A stretch of 23,492 nucleotides of DNA from a virus. This document shows positions 1-4,072 of the stretch, piece by piece. The stretch lies in IMG/VR virus record IMGVR_UViG_3300044844_000075, positions 1-23,492 of that record; one strand, given 5' to 3'. Position numbers and translations under genes: made by a program. Position 1 is the stretch's first letter. Each line of letters opens with the position of its first letter. The notes beneath the pieces were generated by a model, which was given only the letters and a program-made list of their open reading frames with translations, made no database searches and was not told the DNA's origin.

Positions 1-480
1 AGCTAAAGCCTTTTCCTCTTGATTTAAAGTTTTCCAAGCCTTTTCTGCTTTATCCCTAGATTTCTTATAATCGTATAAATCCCAAAATTCCTCAAACTGC
101 TCATCTAGTATTTTAGTTTTATTTATAGTTACAGTTCTAGTTTCAGTTTCAGTTTCCATATGCTTAGCATATGCTTTGCTAGTGCTTTCGCTTTTAGGGG
201 TTAAAGCGTTGTTTCTCCTACTTTCTGTAAACTTTTGCCTACGAATTGTCTCGTTTGACATCTTTTCATTAATGTAAAAGCCATCTTCCATCTTGAATTT
301 TTCCCAAATGTCGGAATCATATGCAGAGCATATGCTTAGCATATCCTTGTCATTTAATCTTCCTTTTTGATGCTGGAGGCATAATAGTCTAATGTATTTG
401 CCAACTTGTTCGTTAGTCATAGTAAATGTTCCACTTAAAAAATCAGAAGTGTAAAACAATACTGCTGGGTCTTTAGCCAT
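1..480 (-). CDS. DUF1376-like phage replication protein, 3' end cut by window edge
   Basis: The reading frame is open from ATG at 480 to the left edge (160 residues, C-terminus missing). The N-terminal part (residues 4-40, with PAVLFYTSDFLSGT and GKYIRLLCLQHQKGRL) matches the start of DUF1376/YdaU-type phage replication proteins, which sit where an initiator or helicase-loader gene would be. Residues 95-120 are a low-complexity linker rich in Ser, Thr and Glu. From about residue 130 the FWDLYDYKKSRDKAEKAWKTL-type segment resembles the C-terminal domain shared by many phage primosome and helicase-loader proteins. The gene has its own promoter and a structured leader (481-604). Its DNA carries iteron-like repeats in two clusters. 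A role in initiating phage replication is inferred from family resemblance and neighbours (ERF, DnaA-like, SSB-tip proteins); the exact biochemical role is not visible. Confidence 0.75.
   Translation of the reverse strand, partial: MAKDPAVLFYTSDFLSGTFTMTNEQVGKYIRLLCLQHQKGRLNDKDMLSICSAYDSDIWEKFKMEDGFYINEKMSNETIRRQKFTESRRNNALTPKSESTSKAYAKHMETETETRTVTINKTKILDEQFEEFWDLYDYKKSRDKAEKAWKTLNQEEKALA
155..176 (-). repeat. Iteron pair A (two 11-bp units) inside the replication gene
   Basis: Two adjacent 11-bp units read on the minus strand as AAGCATATGCT (176-166) and AAGCATATGGA (165-155). Together they also form a 17-bp dyad, CATATGCTTAGCATATG (157-173), with 8-bp arms and one central base. On its left the array abuts three AGTTTC hexamers (139-156) and an AT-rich tract. 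The same core recurs at 316-348 in a different reading frame. Confidence 0.6.
316..348 (-). repeat. Iteron triplet B (three 11-bp units) inside the replication gene
   Basis: Three abutting 11-bp units read on the minus strand as AAGGATATGCT (348-338), AAGCATATGCT (337-327) and CTGCATATGAT (326-316). They share the core GATATG/GCATATG with pair A. The 16-base core ATATGCTAAGCATATG is identical in both arrays, but here it is read as MLSIC and in array A as AYAKHM, so the repeat is conserved as DNA rather than as protein. Confidence 0.6.
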
Positions 481-485
481 AAAAT

Positions 486-563
486 AAAAAGGCTCTAGGC
501 ATTCCCCCCAGTAGGATTAGGGGTTCAGCTTCGAGCCAATAAGTTTAAAATTCGGTATCCTAC
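486..563 (-). promoter_or_regulatory. Structured leader RNA with terminator-like hairpin before the replication gene
   Basis: Read on the minus strand, the leader contains in order GTAGGAT (563-557), GGCTC (537-533), ACCCC (524-520), ATCCTAC (517-511), GGGGGG (509-504) and GAGCC (495-491), followed by TTTTTATTTT directly before the ATG at 480. GGCTC/GAGCC with nested ACCCC/GGGGG forms a hairpin ending in a U-run, like an intrinsic terminator. GTAGGAT/ATCCTAC (7 bp) crosses it, giving either a pseudoknot or a competing fold. The pairing is seen directly. Regulation by attenuation or by hiding the translation start is inferred. I do not recognise a known riboswitch family. Confidence 0.5.
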
Positions 564-571
564 ACCTATTG

Positions 572-604
572 CAAATATAACCTATTTTAACGAATATTGT
601 GCAA
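572..604 (-). promoter_or_regulatory. Bacteroidota-type promoter for the replication gene
   Basis: On the minus strand there is a perfect -7 box, TATATTTG (579-572), and an upstream TTG (604-602) separated by 22 bases. This fits the TTTG/TAnnTTTG consensus of Bacteroidota promoters, with a spacer at the long end. Transcription would start near 565, just before the structured leader. The -33 element lies in the 3' end of the upstream winged-helix gene. Confidence 0.45.
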
Positions 605-776
605 TCTGCTTCTTATTCTCTAGCTTAATAATCTTAGTCGATATATTCATTCCTTCATTCCTTAAATCGTTAATTCTTGATGCTAATCTAAAGCATCCAA
701 ATTTGTTTAAGGCATCTAATGTAGTTAGCTTCTTACCTTTGTTTAAGTAGTCTGCAATTTGTTTGTTTTGGCTCAT
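582..776 (-). CDS. Small winged-helix/HTH protein
   Basis: This is a 64-residue basic protein. Residues 3-50 (IADYLNKGKKLTTLDALNKF, then RLASRINDLRNEGMNI) have the helix, helix, recognition helix and wing layout of short phage winged-helix proteins, in which a conserved R-L-x-x-x-I-x-x-L-R motif forms the recognition helix. It starts at ATG 776, 23 bases after the SSB-tip gene, and is the last gene before the promoter at 572-604. A DNA-binding role, possibly in control of the replication gene just downstream, is inferred. The fold call comes from sequence pattern only. Confidence 0.65.
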   Translation of the reverse strand: MSQNKQIADYLNKGKKLTTLDALNKFGCFRLASRINDLRNEGMNISTKIIKLENKKQIAQYSLK

Positions 777-799
777 AGTTTTTGTTTTTAGATAGTTAA

Positions 800-1036
800 T
801 TAAAACGGCAAATCATCTTCGCTTTCTTGTTGGTTTACTGGGGTTGCGTATTCCATTTTAGTTTCGGCTTTAGGCTTGTAATCATTAGGATAGATTTTGT
901 AATCTGGTTCTTTTGATTCAGGCTTTTTATATTGATTTAACCACATTGAGTAGCGTTTGTCCTCAATAGTAAATTCAATTACTTCGCCTTTTGATGTTGT
1001 TTTTTTCCAAGCACCATAGTTTTGTTTCTTTTCCAT
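800..1036 (-). CDS. Small protein with SSB-type C-terminal tip
   Basis: This is a 78-residue protein. Residues 8-35 look like a short beta-rich segment (GEVIEFTIEDKRYSMWL). Residues 36-72 are a charged, proline-containing linker. The last five residues are DDLPF (74-78), preceded by acidic residues. In bacterial single-stranded DNA binding proteins an acidic tip ending DDLPF or DDIPF docks SSB partner proteins such as primase, RecO, RecQ and exonuclease I. The N-terminal part is too short for a full OB fold. The gene sits with ERF and replication genes. I infer a DNA-metabolism protein that uses or competes for SSB-partner sites; whether it binds DNA itself is unknown. Confidence 0.55.
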   Translation of the reverse strand: MEKKQNYGAWKKTTSKGEVIEFTIEDKRYSMWLNQYKKPESKEPDYKIYPNDYKPKAETKMEYATPVNQQESEDDLPF

Positions 1037-1038
1037 TT

Positions 1039-1236
1039 TTATTTGTTTTGTTTATTAATTAAATCTTCATCAATTTGATTTTCTGCATCTATATCCTTTT
1101 GTATTTCATCTTCATCCTCCTCCTCCCAGTCGCAATGCTCTAAACATTCAGGACATATTCCTATTTCATCCATATCGGTTTCTGCTCCGCAGCAAGTACT
1201 AATCGGCATAGTTTTCATAGTTTTCAGTCCAATCAT
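1039..1236 (-). CDS. Small acidic zinc-ribbon protein
   Basis: This protein has up to 65 residues. It carries a CC-G-A-E pair (residues 15-16) and a later C-P-E-C-L-E-H-C group (residues 28-35), a likely zinc ribbon or knuckle, followed by a strongly acidic tail. Three in-frame ATGs are possible (1236, 1218, 1209). The two shorter starts reduce the overlap with the upstream gene, which ends at 1199, and keep all the cysteines, so the true start may be 1218 or 1209. Small CCGA...CPxC proteins of this kind are common in phage early regions. Its function is unknown. Confidence 0.6.
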   Translation of the reverse strand: MIGLKTMKTMPISTCCGAETDMDEIGICPECLEHCDWEEEDEDEIQKDIDAENQIDEDLINKQNK

Positions 1237-1432
1237 TCATTCTAGAGAATGGCTTAGGCTGGGTTAATAATGGGGTTAATGGGTAATGTTTAGACTTGTA
1301 GTCTTTTAGGTTTTGTCTTGCCTTTACAAGTTCCTGATAGGTTTCATTTATCCAAAACTTATGACAAGCACTATGTTTCCATTCCCAATAAGAAACCAAG
1401 TCTCTTAGTTTGATTAGTTTTTGGTCAATCAT
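1199..1432 (-). CDS. Hypothetical early protein
   Basis: This 77-residue basic protein is not one I recognise. It is rich in Lys, Tyr and Trp, with a helical N-terminal half (KLIKLRDLVSYWEWKHSA) and a proline-rich turn near residues 50-60. Its ATG at 1432 overlaps the stop of the ERF gene in an ATGA, so translation is probably coupled to it. The close linkage suggests a role in the recombination/replication module, but the sequence shows no catalytic motif. Confidence 0.55.
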   Translation of the reverse strand: MIDQKLIKLRDLVSYWEWKHSACHKFWINETYQELVKARQNLKDYKSKHYPLTPLLTQPKPFSRMNDWTENYENYAD

Positions 1433-1983
1433 AATTTAGATTTTTTGCTAGTGAATAATGCAGTAATTCCGTCATTCATCAAATCTTTATTCAAAGTATG
1501 AAGTTTAGCTAATTCGTTTAAGTTTTCGCACATATCAATAGCTAATGTTAAATCTAGTATTGACTTGTGTTTCTTAATAAATACGGATGCAGTTTTCTCT
1601 CCAGAGGCATCGGTATCTTTATCAGTTACCAACCCAAGAGCAGCAGATAGGGCATATCTCCTGTAATAAGTAATACCACTACCGAATGATTGATACTCGT
1701 TCATACCTCTAAGAGTAATTTGTGGAATCGTTGCATTTGATTCAATTGCCTCTCCACTAATAGTGTGAAAGATAATTGTCTTTAAGCCATCTTCAATAAG
1801 AAGCTGGGTAAATCCTAGATTGTGTTTCTTGAGTATCGGATTGATTACTTCAAGAATTGTAGGGAAATCGGCATATGTGTAATTATGCCCAGTCGTTCCC
1901 TTGTGAATTACAGGGCATTCCTGCTGAAAAGCAGCTAAAGCCTTGTAAATGTTGATAAGTGAGTTTGTTTGTAAGTTAATCAT
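1429..1983 (-). CDS. erf: ERF family single-strand annealing protein
   Basis: This is a 184-residue protein, close to the usual size of short ERF (P22 Erf-like) recombinases. Family hallmarks are the YTYADFPTI block (residues 35-43), the GSGITYYRRYALSAALGL core (101-118) and the acidic DKDTDA stretch after it (121-126). Such proteins coat single-stranded DNA and anneal complementary strands during phage recombination and genome circularisation. It lies directly downstream of a DnaA domain IV-like gene and is translationally coupled to the next gene. No exonuclease partner is visible in the window. Confidence 0.9.
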   Translation of the reverse strand: MINLQTNSLINIYKALAAFQQECPVIHKGTTGHNYTYADFPTILEVINPILKKHNLGFTQLLIEDGLKTIIFHTISGEAIESNATIPQITLRGMNEYQSFGSGITYYRRYALSAALGLVTDKDTDASGEKTASVFIKKHKSILDLTLAIDMCENLNELAKLHTLNKDLMNDGITALFTSKKSKL

Positions 1984-2026
1984 ACTATGGTTTTTTGGTA
2001 AATAATAATTAAAAATAAGACTATTT

Positions 2027-2035
2027 TGTGAATAA
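2027..2035 (-). promoter_or_regulatory. Candidate DnaA box
   Basis: The minus strand reads TTATTCACA (2035-2027), which fits the TTWTNCACA DnaA-box consensus. It lies in the 59-base gap between the stop of the DnaA domain IV-like gene (2043) and the start of erf (1983). I saw no second close match by eye in the window. A single 9-mer can occur by chance, so the placement beside a DnaA-like gene is the main argument. Confidence 0.4.
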
Positions 2036-2042
2036 CAAAAAT

Positions 2043-2384
2043 TTATATTAATCTTTTTATTTCGTTTAATTCATCCTTTAAATCGGTATCGTAATGCAAG
2101 TTTATAGTGTTTTGTATAGTCTTTAAAGAGTGTATAATCGTAGTGTGGTCTCTGCCTACCATATCTGCAATTGCCTTTAATGTTAAAGTTGTGTTATTTT
2201 TTATACAATACATTGCTATAAATCTAGCTTTAACAAAATGCCTTTTCCTACTTTTGCCTTTAATGTCCTTAGGTAATATTTTGTAATATTCTGCAATTTT
2301 ATCTATAATTGTTTCAGAATACTTAATCATTTCCTTCGTTGTCAGTCTGCTCTCTTTTTGACTTGGTATTGACCAGTAGTTCAT
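2043..2384 (-). CDS. Stand-alone DnaA domain IV-like DNA-binding protein
   Basis: This is a 113-residue protein. Residues 18-95 match the C-terminal DNA-binding domain of the replication initiator DnaA, including the basic helix (KSRKRHFVKARFIAMYCI) and the signature GRDHTTIIHSLKTI (77-90), whose Arg-Asp-His-Thr-Thr residues contact the DnaA box. The AAA+ ATPase and domains I-II are absent, so it can bind DnaA boxes but cannot form the ATP-driven initiator filament itself. It could load host DnaA or DnaB at a phage origin, compete with host DnaA, or act as a regulator. Its start overlaps the end of a small leucine-zipper-like gene by 62 bases. Confidence 0.85.
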   Translation of the reverse strand: MNYWSIPSQKESRLTTKEMIKYSETIIDKIAEYYKILPKDIKGKSRKRHFVKARFIAMYCIKNNTTLTLKAIADMVGRDHTTIIHSLKTIQNTINLHYDTDLKDELNEIKRLI

Positions 2385-2493
2385 TCTTTTCTATTTTAAG
2401 TTTAATAATTTGGTTTCTCAACATCTCATTCTCTACCTCTAGAATGTAGATTTCTCTTTGCAATTGGAACTTGCTATTATCTATGTATGTCAT
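2323..2493 (-). CDS. Small leucine-zipper-like coiled-coil protein
   Basis: This 56-residue reading frame starts at ATG 2493, one base after the stop of the upstream gene, and ends with TAA inside the DnaA-like gene. Residues 12-40 (LQREIYILEVENEMLRNQII and on) have Leu/Ile/Val at regular heptad-like spacing with charged residues between, as in a parallel coiled coil. The tail is polar. It fills a gap in an otherwise continuous operon, which supports it being real. A role as an oligomerisation partner of the DnaA-like protein is speculative. Confidence 0.5.
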   Translation of the reverse strand: MTYIDNSKFQLQREIYILEVENEMLRNQIIKLKIEKNELLVNTKSKREQTDNEGND

Positions 2494-2494
2494 A

Positions 2495-2800
2495 TTAAAA
2501 GTGTAAAAGGTTTATAGGTAACATAAAATCTTCGGTAATCTCGTAAAGGTCCAGTATCAGGAAGTGATAAGACTTTAAGATTCGCTTTTGTATTTGGTTC
2601 ATCCTAGCAATCTTAATAAGGTAGTCATCCTCATACTTGTTCATTAACTTAATAGGATTGTCCCAAGTTGCTCCTCTCCATTTGGTTAAATCTGATTCAA
2701 TACTAGATTGCCTTGCTTGAGCCTTCTTAAGTAGTTCTAGTAGGCAAGTTGCTCTCTGGTGTAGTTTAAGTTGTTTTCCTTGATAGATTAATGGTTGCAT
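2495..2800 (-). CDS. Hypothetical early protein
   Basis: This 101-residue basic, mostly helical protein is not one I recognise. It contains an amphipathic N-terminal helix (LHQRATCLLELLKKAQARQS), a central RGATWDNPIKLM segment and a hydrophobic C-terminus (residues 78-101). There are no cysteine clusters or catalytic motifs. It starts at ATG 2800, three bases after the ribbon-helix-helix gene stop, and is followed after one base by the coiled-coil gene, so it belongs to the same transcript. Confidence 0.55.
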   Translation of the reverse strand: MQPLIYQGKQLKLHQRATCLLELLKKAQARQSSIESDLTKWRGATWDNPIKLMNKYEDDYLIKIARMNQIQKRILKSYHFLILDLYEITEDFMLPINLLHF

Positions 2801-2803
2801 AGT

Positions 2804-2950
2804 TTAGTTTTTAGTTTCGTAATATTTTTGTACTATTATGGACACTAATTTACTTGGTGCTAAATACATCTTTTTAGCTTCGGCATCTACTTTTTTCTTG
2901 ATTGATTCTGGCAGTCGGATGCAGACTACTTCTTTTTTTTCTACTTTCAT
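2804..2950 (-). CDS. Small ribbon-helix-helix (CopG/Arc-like) protein
   Basis: This 48-residue frame starts at ATG 2950. It shows the ribbon-helix-helix pattern: a short beta strand with alternating residues (EVVCIRLP), a helix beginning ESIKKKVDAEAKKM, the APSKL turn and a second helix (SKLVSIIVQKYYE). The length is right for a single RHH DNA-binding domain, which acts as a dimer, often as a repressor. It sits near the start of the early operon and may autoregulate the promoter around 3250-3280 or act on the nearby palindromes. It is too short for routine gene finding and was identified by translating the gap. Confidence 0.6.
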   Translation of the reverse strand: MKVEKKEVVCIRLPESIKKKVDAEAKKMYLAPSKLVSIIVQKYYETKN

Positions 2951-2958
2951 ATTTTGGT

Positions 2959-3045
2959 TTAAATGTTTTGTAAGATTCCTGTTACAATAAAGACAAAGAT
3001 TAAAATAACGATTGCCTGAAAATTCTTGTTTTGTTGGTCTGTCAT
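2959..3045 (-). CDS. 28-residue single-span membrane peptide
   Basis: The ATG at 3045 lies three bases after the stop of the first early gene. The product is a polar N-terminus (MTDQQNKNFQ), then about 15 hydrophobic residues (AIVILIFVFIVTGIL) and a short QNI tail. This is a clean single transmembrane segment of very small phage-peptide type. The exact spacing to its neighbours on both sides argues for a real gene, but at this length the evidence is limited. Its function is unknown. Confidence 0.4.
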   Translation of the reverse strand: MTDQQNKNFQAIVILIFVFIVTGILQNI

Positions 3046-3048
3046 AAT

Positions 3049-3228
3049 TTAGATTTTTTCGATTGAGATAATGATTTGATTGTTTGCAAGGTCAATAGTC
3101 CTAAACTTTACTACAAAGAACTTAGTATCTTCTATTGTATAGTCTAAGAAAATGTTGTCCCCAGCTTGAGGAATAAAGTTCCCATTGTAAGGGTAGAAAT
3201 TGTTGTTGAGGCTTAATAGTGTTTTCAT
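3049..3228 (-). CDS. First gene of the early operon, hypothetical
   Basis: This is a 59-residue protein from ATG 3228. The frame is open further to a TTG at 3264, but that region contains the promoter, so the ATG is preferred. The sequence is short and beta-rich (FIPQAGDNIFLDYTIEDTKFFVVKF and IIISIEKI), resembling a small barrel or SH3-like fold, but I cannot assign a family. It is the promoter-proximal gene, with a predicted untranslated leader of only about 15 bases. Its function is unknown. Confidence 0.55.
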   Translation of the reverse strand: MKTLLSLNNNFYPYNGNFIPQAGDNIFLDYTIEDTKFFVVKFRTIDLANNQIIISIEKI

Positions 3229-3249
3229 ACTAATTTGGTTTTGTTTCAA

Positions 3250-3280
3250 CAAAAATACAAACAATTACAATACAAACAAT
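3250..3280 (-). promoter_or_regulatory. Early-operon promoter (Bacteroidota consensus)
   Basis: On the minus strand a perfect -7 box, TATTTTTG (3257-3250), is preceded after 19 bases by ATTG (3280-3277), a near match to the TTTG -33 element at the preferred spacing. Transcription would start near 3243, just before the ATG at 3228. It lies downstream of the tandem terminators and of several dyads, so it is probably the regulated start of the replication operon. Confidence 0.6.
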
Positions 3281-3299
3281 AAATTATTTAAATTTCTTT

Positions 3300-3330
3300 T
3301 TATCAGTCTAAAATGAGCCAATTATCAGTC
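3300..3330. repeat. Direct repeat TTATCAGTC upstream of the early promoter
   Basis: TTATCAGTC occurs at 3300-3308 and 3322-3330, 22 bases apart (about two helical turns). An inverted pair TGAGCC (3314-3319) and GGCTCA (3337-3342) overlaps the second copy. The first copy lies about 20 bases upstream of the -33 element at 3277-3280, a position typical of activator sites. The regulator is unknown. Confidence 0.35.
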
Positions 3331-3398
3331 ATTTACGGCTCAAAGTTGCCTTATTGGGTAACTTTTATGATTGATATAGTTTACTATTAGCAAACTTT

Positions 3399-3445
3399 TG
3401 TAACCAAATTGGTAACATTGTACAATGTTTTAGGTAGTAATACTA
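3399..3445. promoter_or_regulatory. Cluster of operator-like palindromes
   Basis: Three dyads lie close together. TGTAACCAAATTGGTAACA (3399-3417) is symmetric except at one position in each arm and the centre. CATTGTACAATG (3416-3427) is a perfect 12-bp palindrome that shares two bases with the first. TAGTAATACTA (3435-3445) is perfect around one central base. They sit in the non-coding gap between the late terminators and the early promoter, so repressor or activator binding is likely. No protein can be assigned. Confidence 0.4.
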
Positions 3446-3488
3446 AGGAAATTAGTAAAAAAGTAAAGCTATAACTTGACTAAAGGGC

Positions 3489-3521
3489 AAAAAAAGGGGG
3501 GACAAGTAGAAACAAGTCCCC
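3489..3521 (-). terminator. Second tandem intrinsic terminator of the late operon
   Basis: Read on the minus strand, GGGGAC (3521-3516) pairs with GTCCCC (3503-3498) around a 12-base loop. This is followed by two C and then seven T (3495-3489). It lies 41 bases beyond the first terminator. Confidence 0.65.
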
Positions 3522-3551
3522 GCTAAACCATTAGTATATCTGAATACAAAT

Positions 3552-3586
3552 ATAATAAAAACTCCCCAGCTTTTTACACTGAGGAG
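3552..3586 (-). terminator. First intrinsic terminator of the late operon
   Basis: Read on the minus strand, CTCCTCAG (3586-3579) pairs with CTGGGGAG (3569-3562), eight pairs with one G-U, around a 9-base loop. This is followed by TTTTTATTAT. It starts 25 bases after the stop of the HExxH gene and closes the long late transcript. Confidence 0.75.
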
Positions 3587-3610
3587 AACCTATGAACAAG
3601 AAAAAACAAC

Positions 3611-3880
3611 CTAAATTGAACCATCTTGCAAAGGCAGGTCGATTGTATCATCAATTTTCCGATACCCTTCACTCCACAAGACTTTAGTCAAAGTTACACT
3701 TTTGCGAATTATGGTTTTTTCATCATCCTTTGGGTTTAATAAATGTAATATCTCGTGAATTAATATCTCCATCATTTTCTTACCTTTTAGCCTTTCATCA
3801 ATCTCTATTACTCCATCACTAGAGGATATGCCGTAAGCCTGTTCCTTACCAAGTTTACGATATATGATTTTGATTCTCAC
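3611..3880 (-). CDS. Small HExxH metallopeptidase-like protein
   Basis: This is an 89-residue protein. The segment MMEILIHEILHLLNPKDDEK carries HEILH (residues 42-46), the zinc-binding and catalytic motif of gluzincin/SprT-like metallopeptidases, set in a hydrophobic helix as usual. The preceding DGVIEIDERLKG strand is like the segment before the active helix in M78/SprT-type folds. A third zinc ligand is not obvious; a Glu or His after residue 50 would be needed. The start is GTG at 3880, overlapping the upstream stop in GTGA. It is the last gene of the late unit. Peptidase activity is inferred from the motif only; a non-catalytic zinc fold is possible. Confidence 0.6.
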   Translation of the reverse strand: MRIKIIYRKLGKEQAYGISSSDGVIEIDERLKGKKMMEILIHEILHLLNPKDDEKTIIRKSVTLTKVLWSEGYRKIDDTIDLPLQDGSI

Positions 3881-4062
3881 GCTTTCAGTAAGGCTTCATC
3901 TGGTCTTTCAATCTCCTTTACTACGATTTTATTGCCACCTCTTATCTTGGCTAACATCTTACTTACTGATTCTACTTCGCTAATCATCTCTTGATACTTC
4001 TTTACTAACCAGCTTTCTTGTTCTGATATGTTTAAACGATTCCAATTTTTAGGCATCTTCAT
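3877..4062 (-). CDS. Hypothetical helical protein
   Basis: This 61-residue protein is not one I recognise. It starts MKMPKNWNRL, then forms a charged helix (EQESWLVKKYQEMISEVESVSKMLAKI) with coiled-coil character and a short basic tail. ATGs at codons 1 and 3 are both possible. It lies 10 bases after the metallophosphoesterase and is coupled by GTGA to the HExxH gene, so the two may act together. Confidence 0.5.
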   Translation of the reverse strand: MKMPKNWNRLNISEQESWLVKKYQEMISEVESVSKMLAKIRGGNKIVVKEIERPDEALLKA

Positions 4063-4072
4063 AGTTTTTTAT

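Larger units (their letters stand above)
3446..3610. other. Non-coding end of the late unit
   Basis: With 3265-3445 this completes a 346-base stretch without a supported gene. It holds the two terminators described separately. I see no RNA gene, and the only open frame on the plus strand in the gap is a 25-residue one (3313-3390) with no supporting signal. Confidence 0.5.

Noticed and set aside
491-537. tRNA or tRNA-like gene
   Set aside because: GGCTC/GAGCC ends and a GGTTC-like segment are suggestive, but the span is only 47 bases and there are no D or anticodon arms. A hairpin with T-run fits better.
3229-3264. Upstream TTG start for the first early gene
   Set aside because: The extension would put the promoter boxes inside the gene and uses TTG, while ATG 3228 lies just after the predicted transcription start.
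3313-3390. 25-residue plus-strand open frame in the regulatory gap
   Set aside because: No promoter or context, and it overlaps the repeats and the inverted pair. Chance is likely.
3547-3554. TATATTTG on the minus strand as a promoter
   Set aside because: It lies in the T-rich tail of the first terminator and has no -33 element at 17-23 bases.
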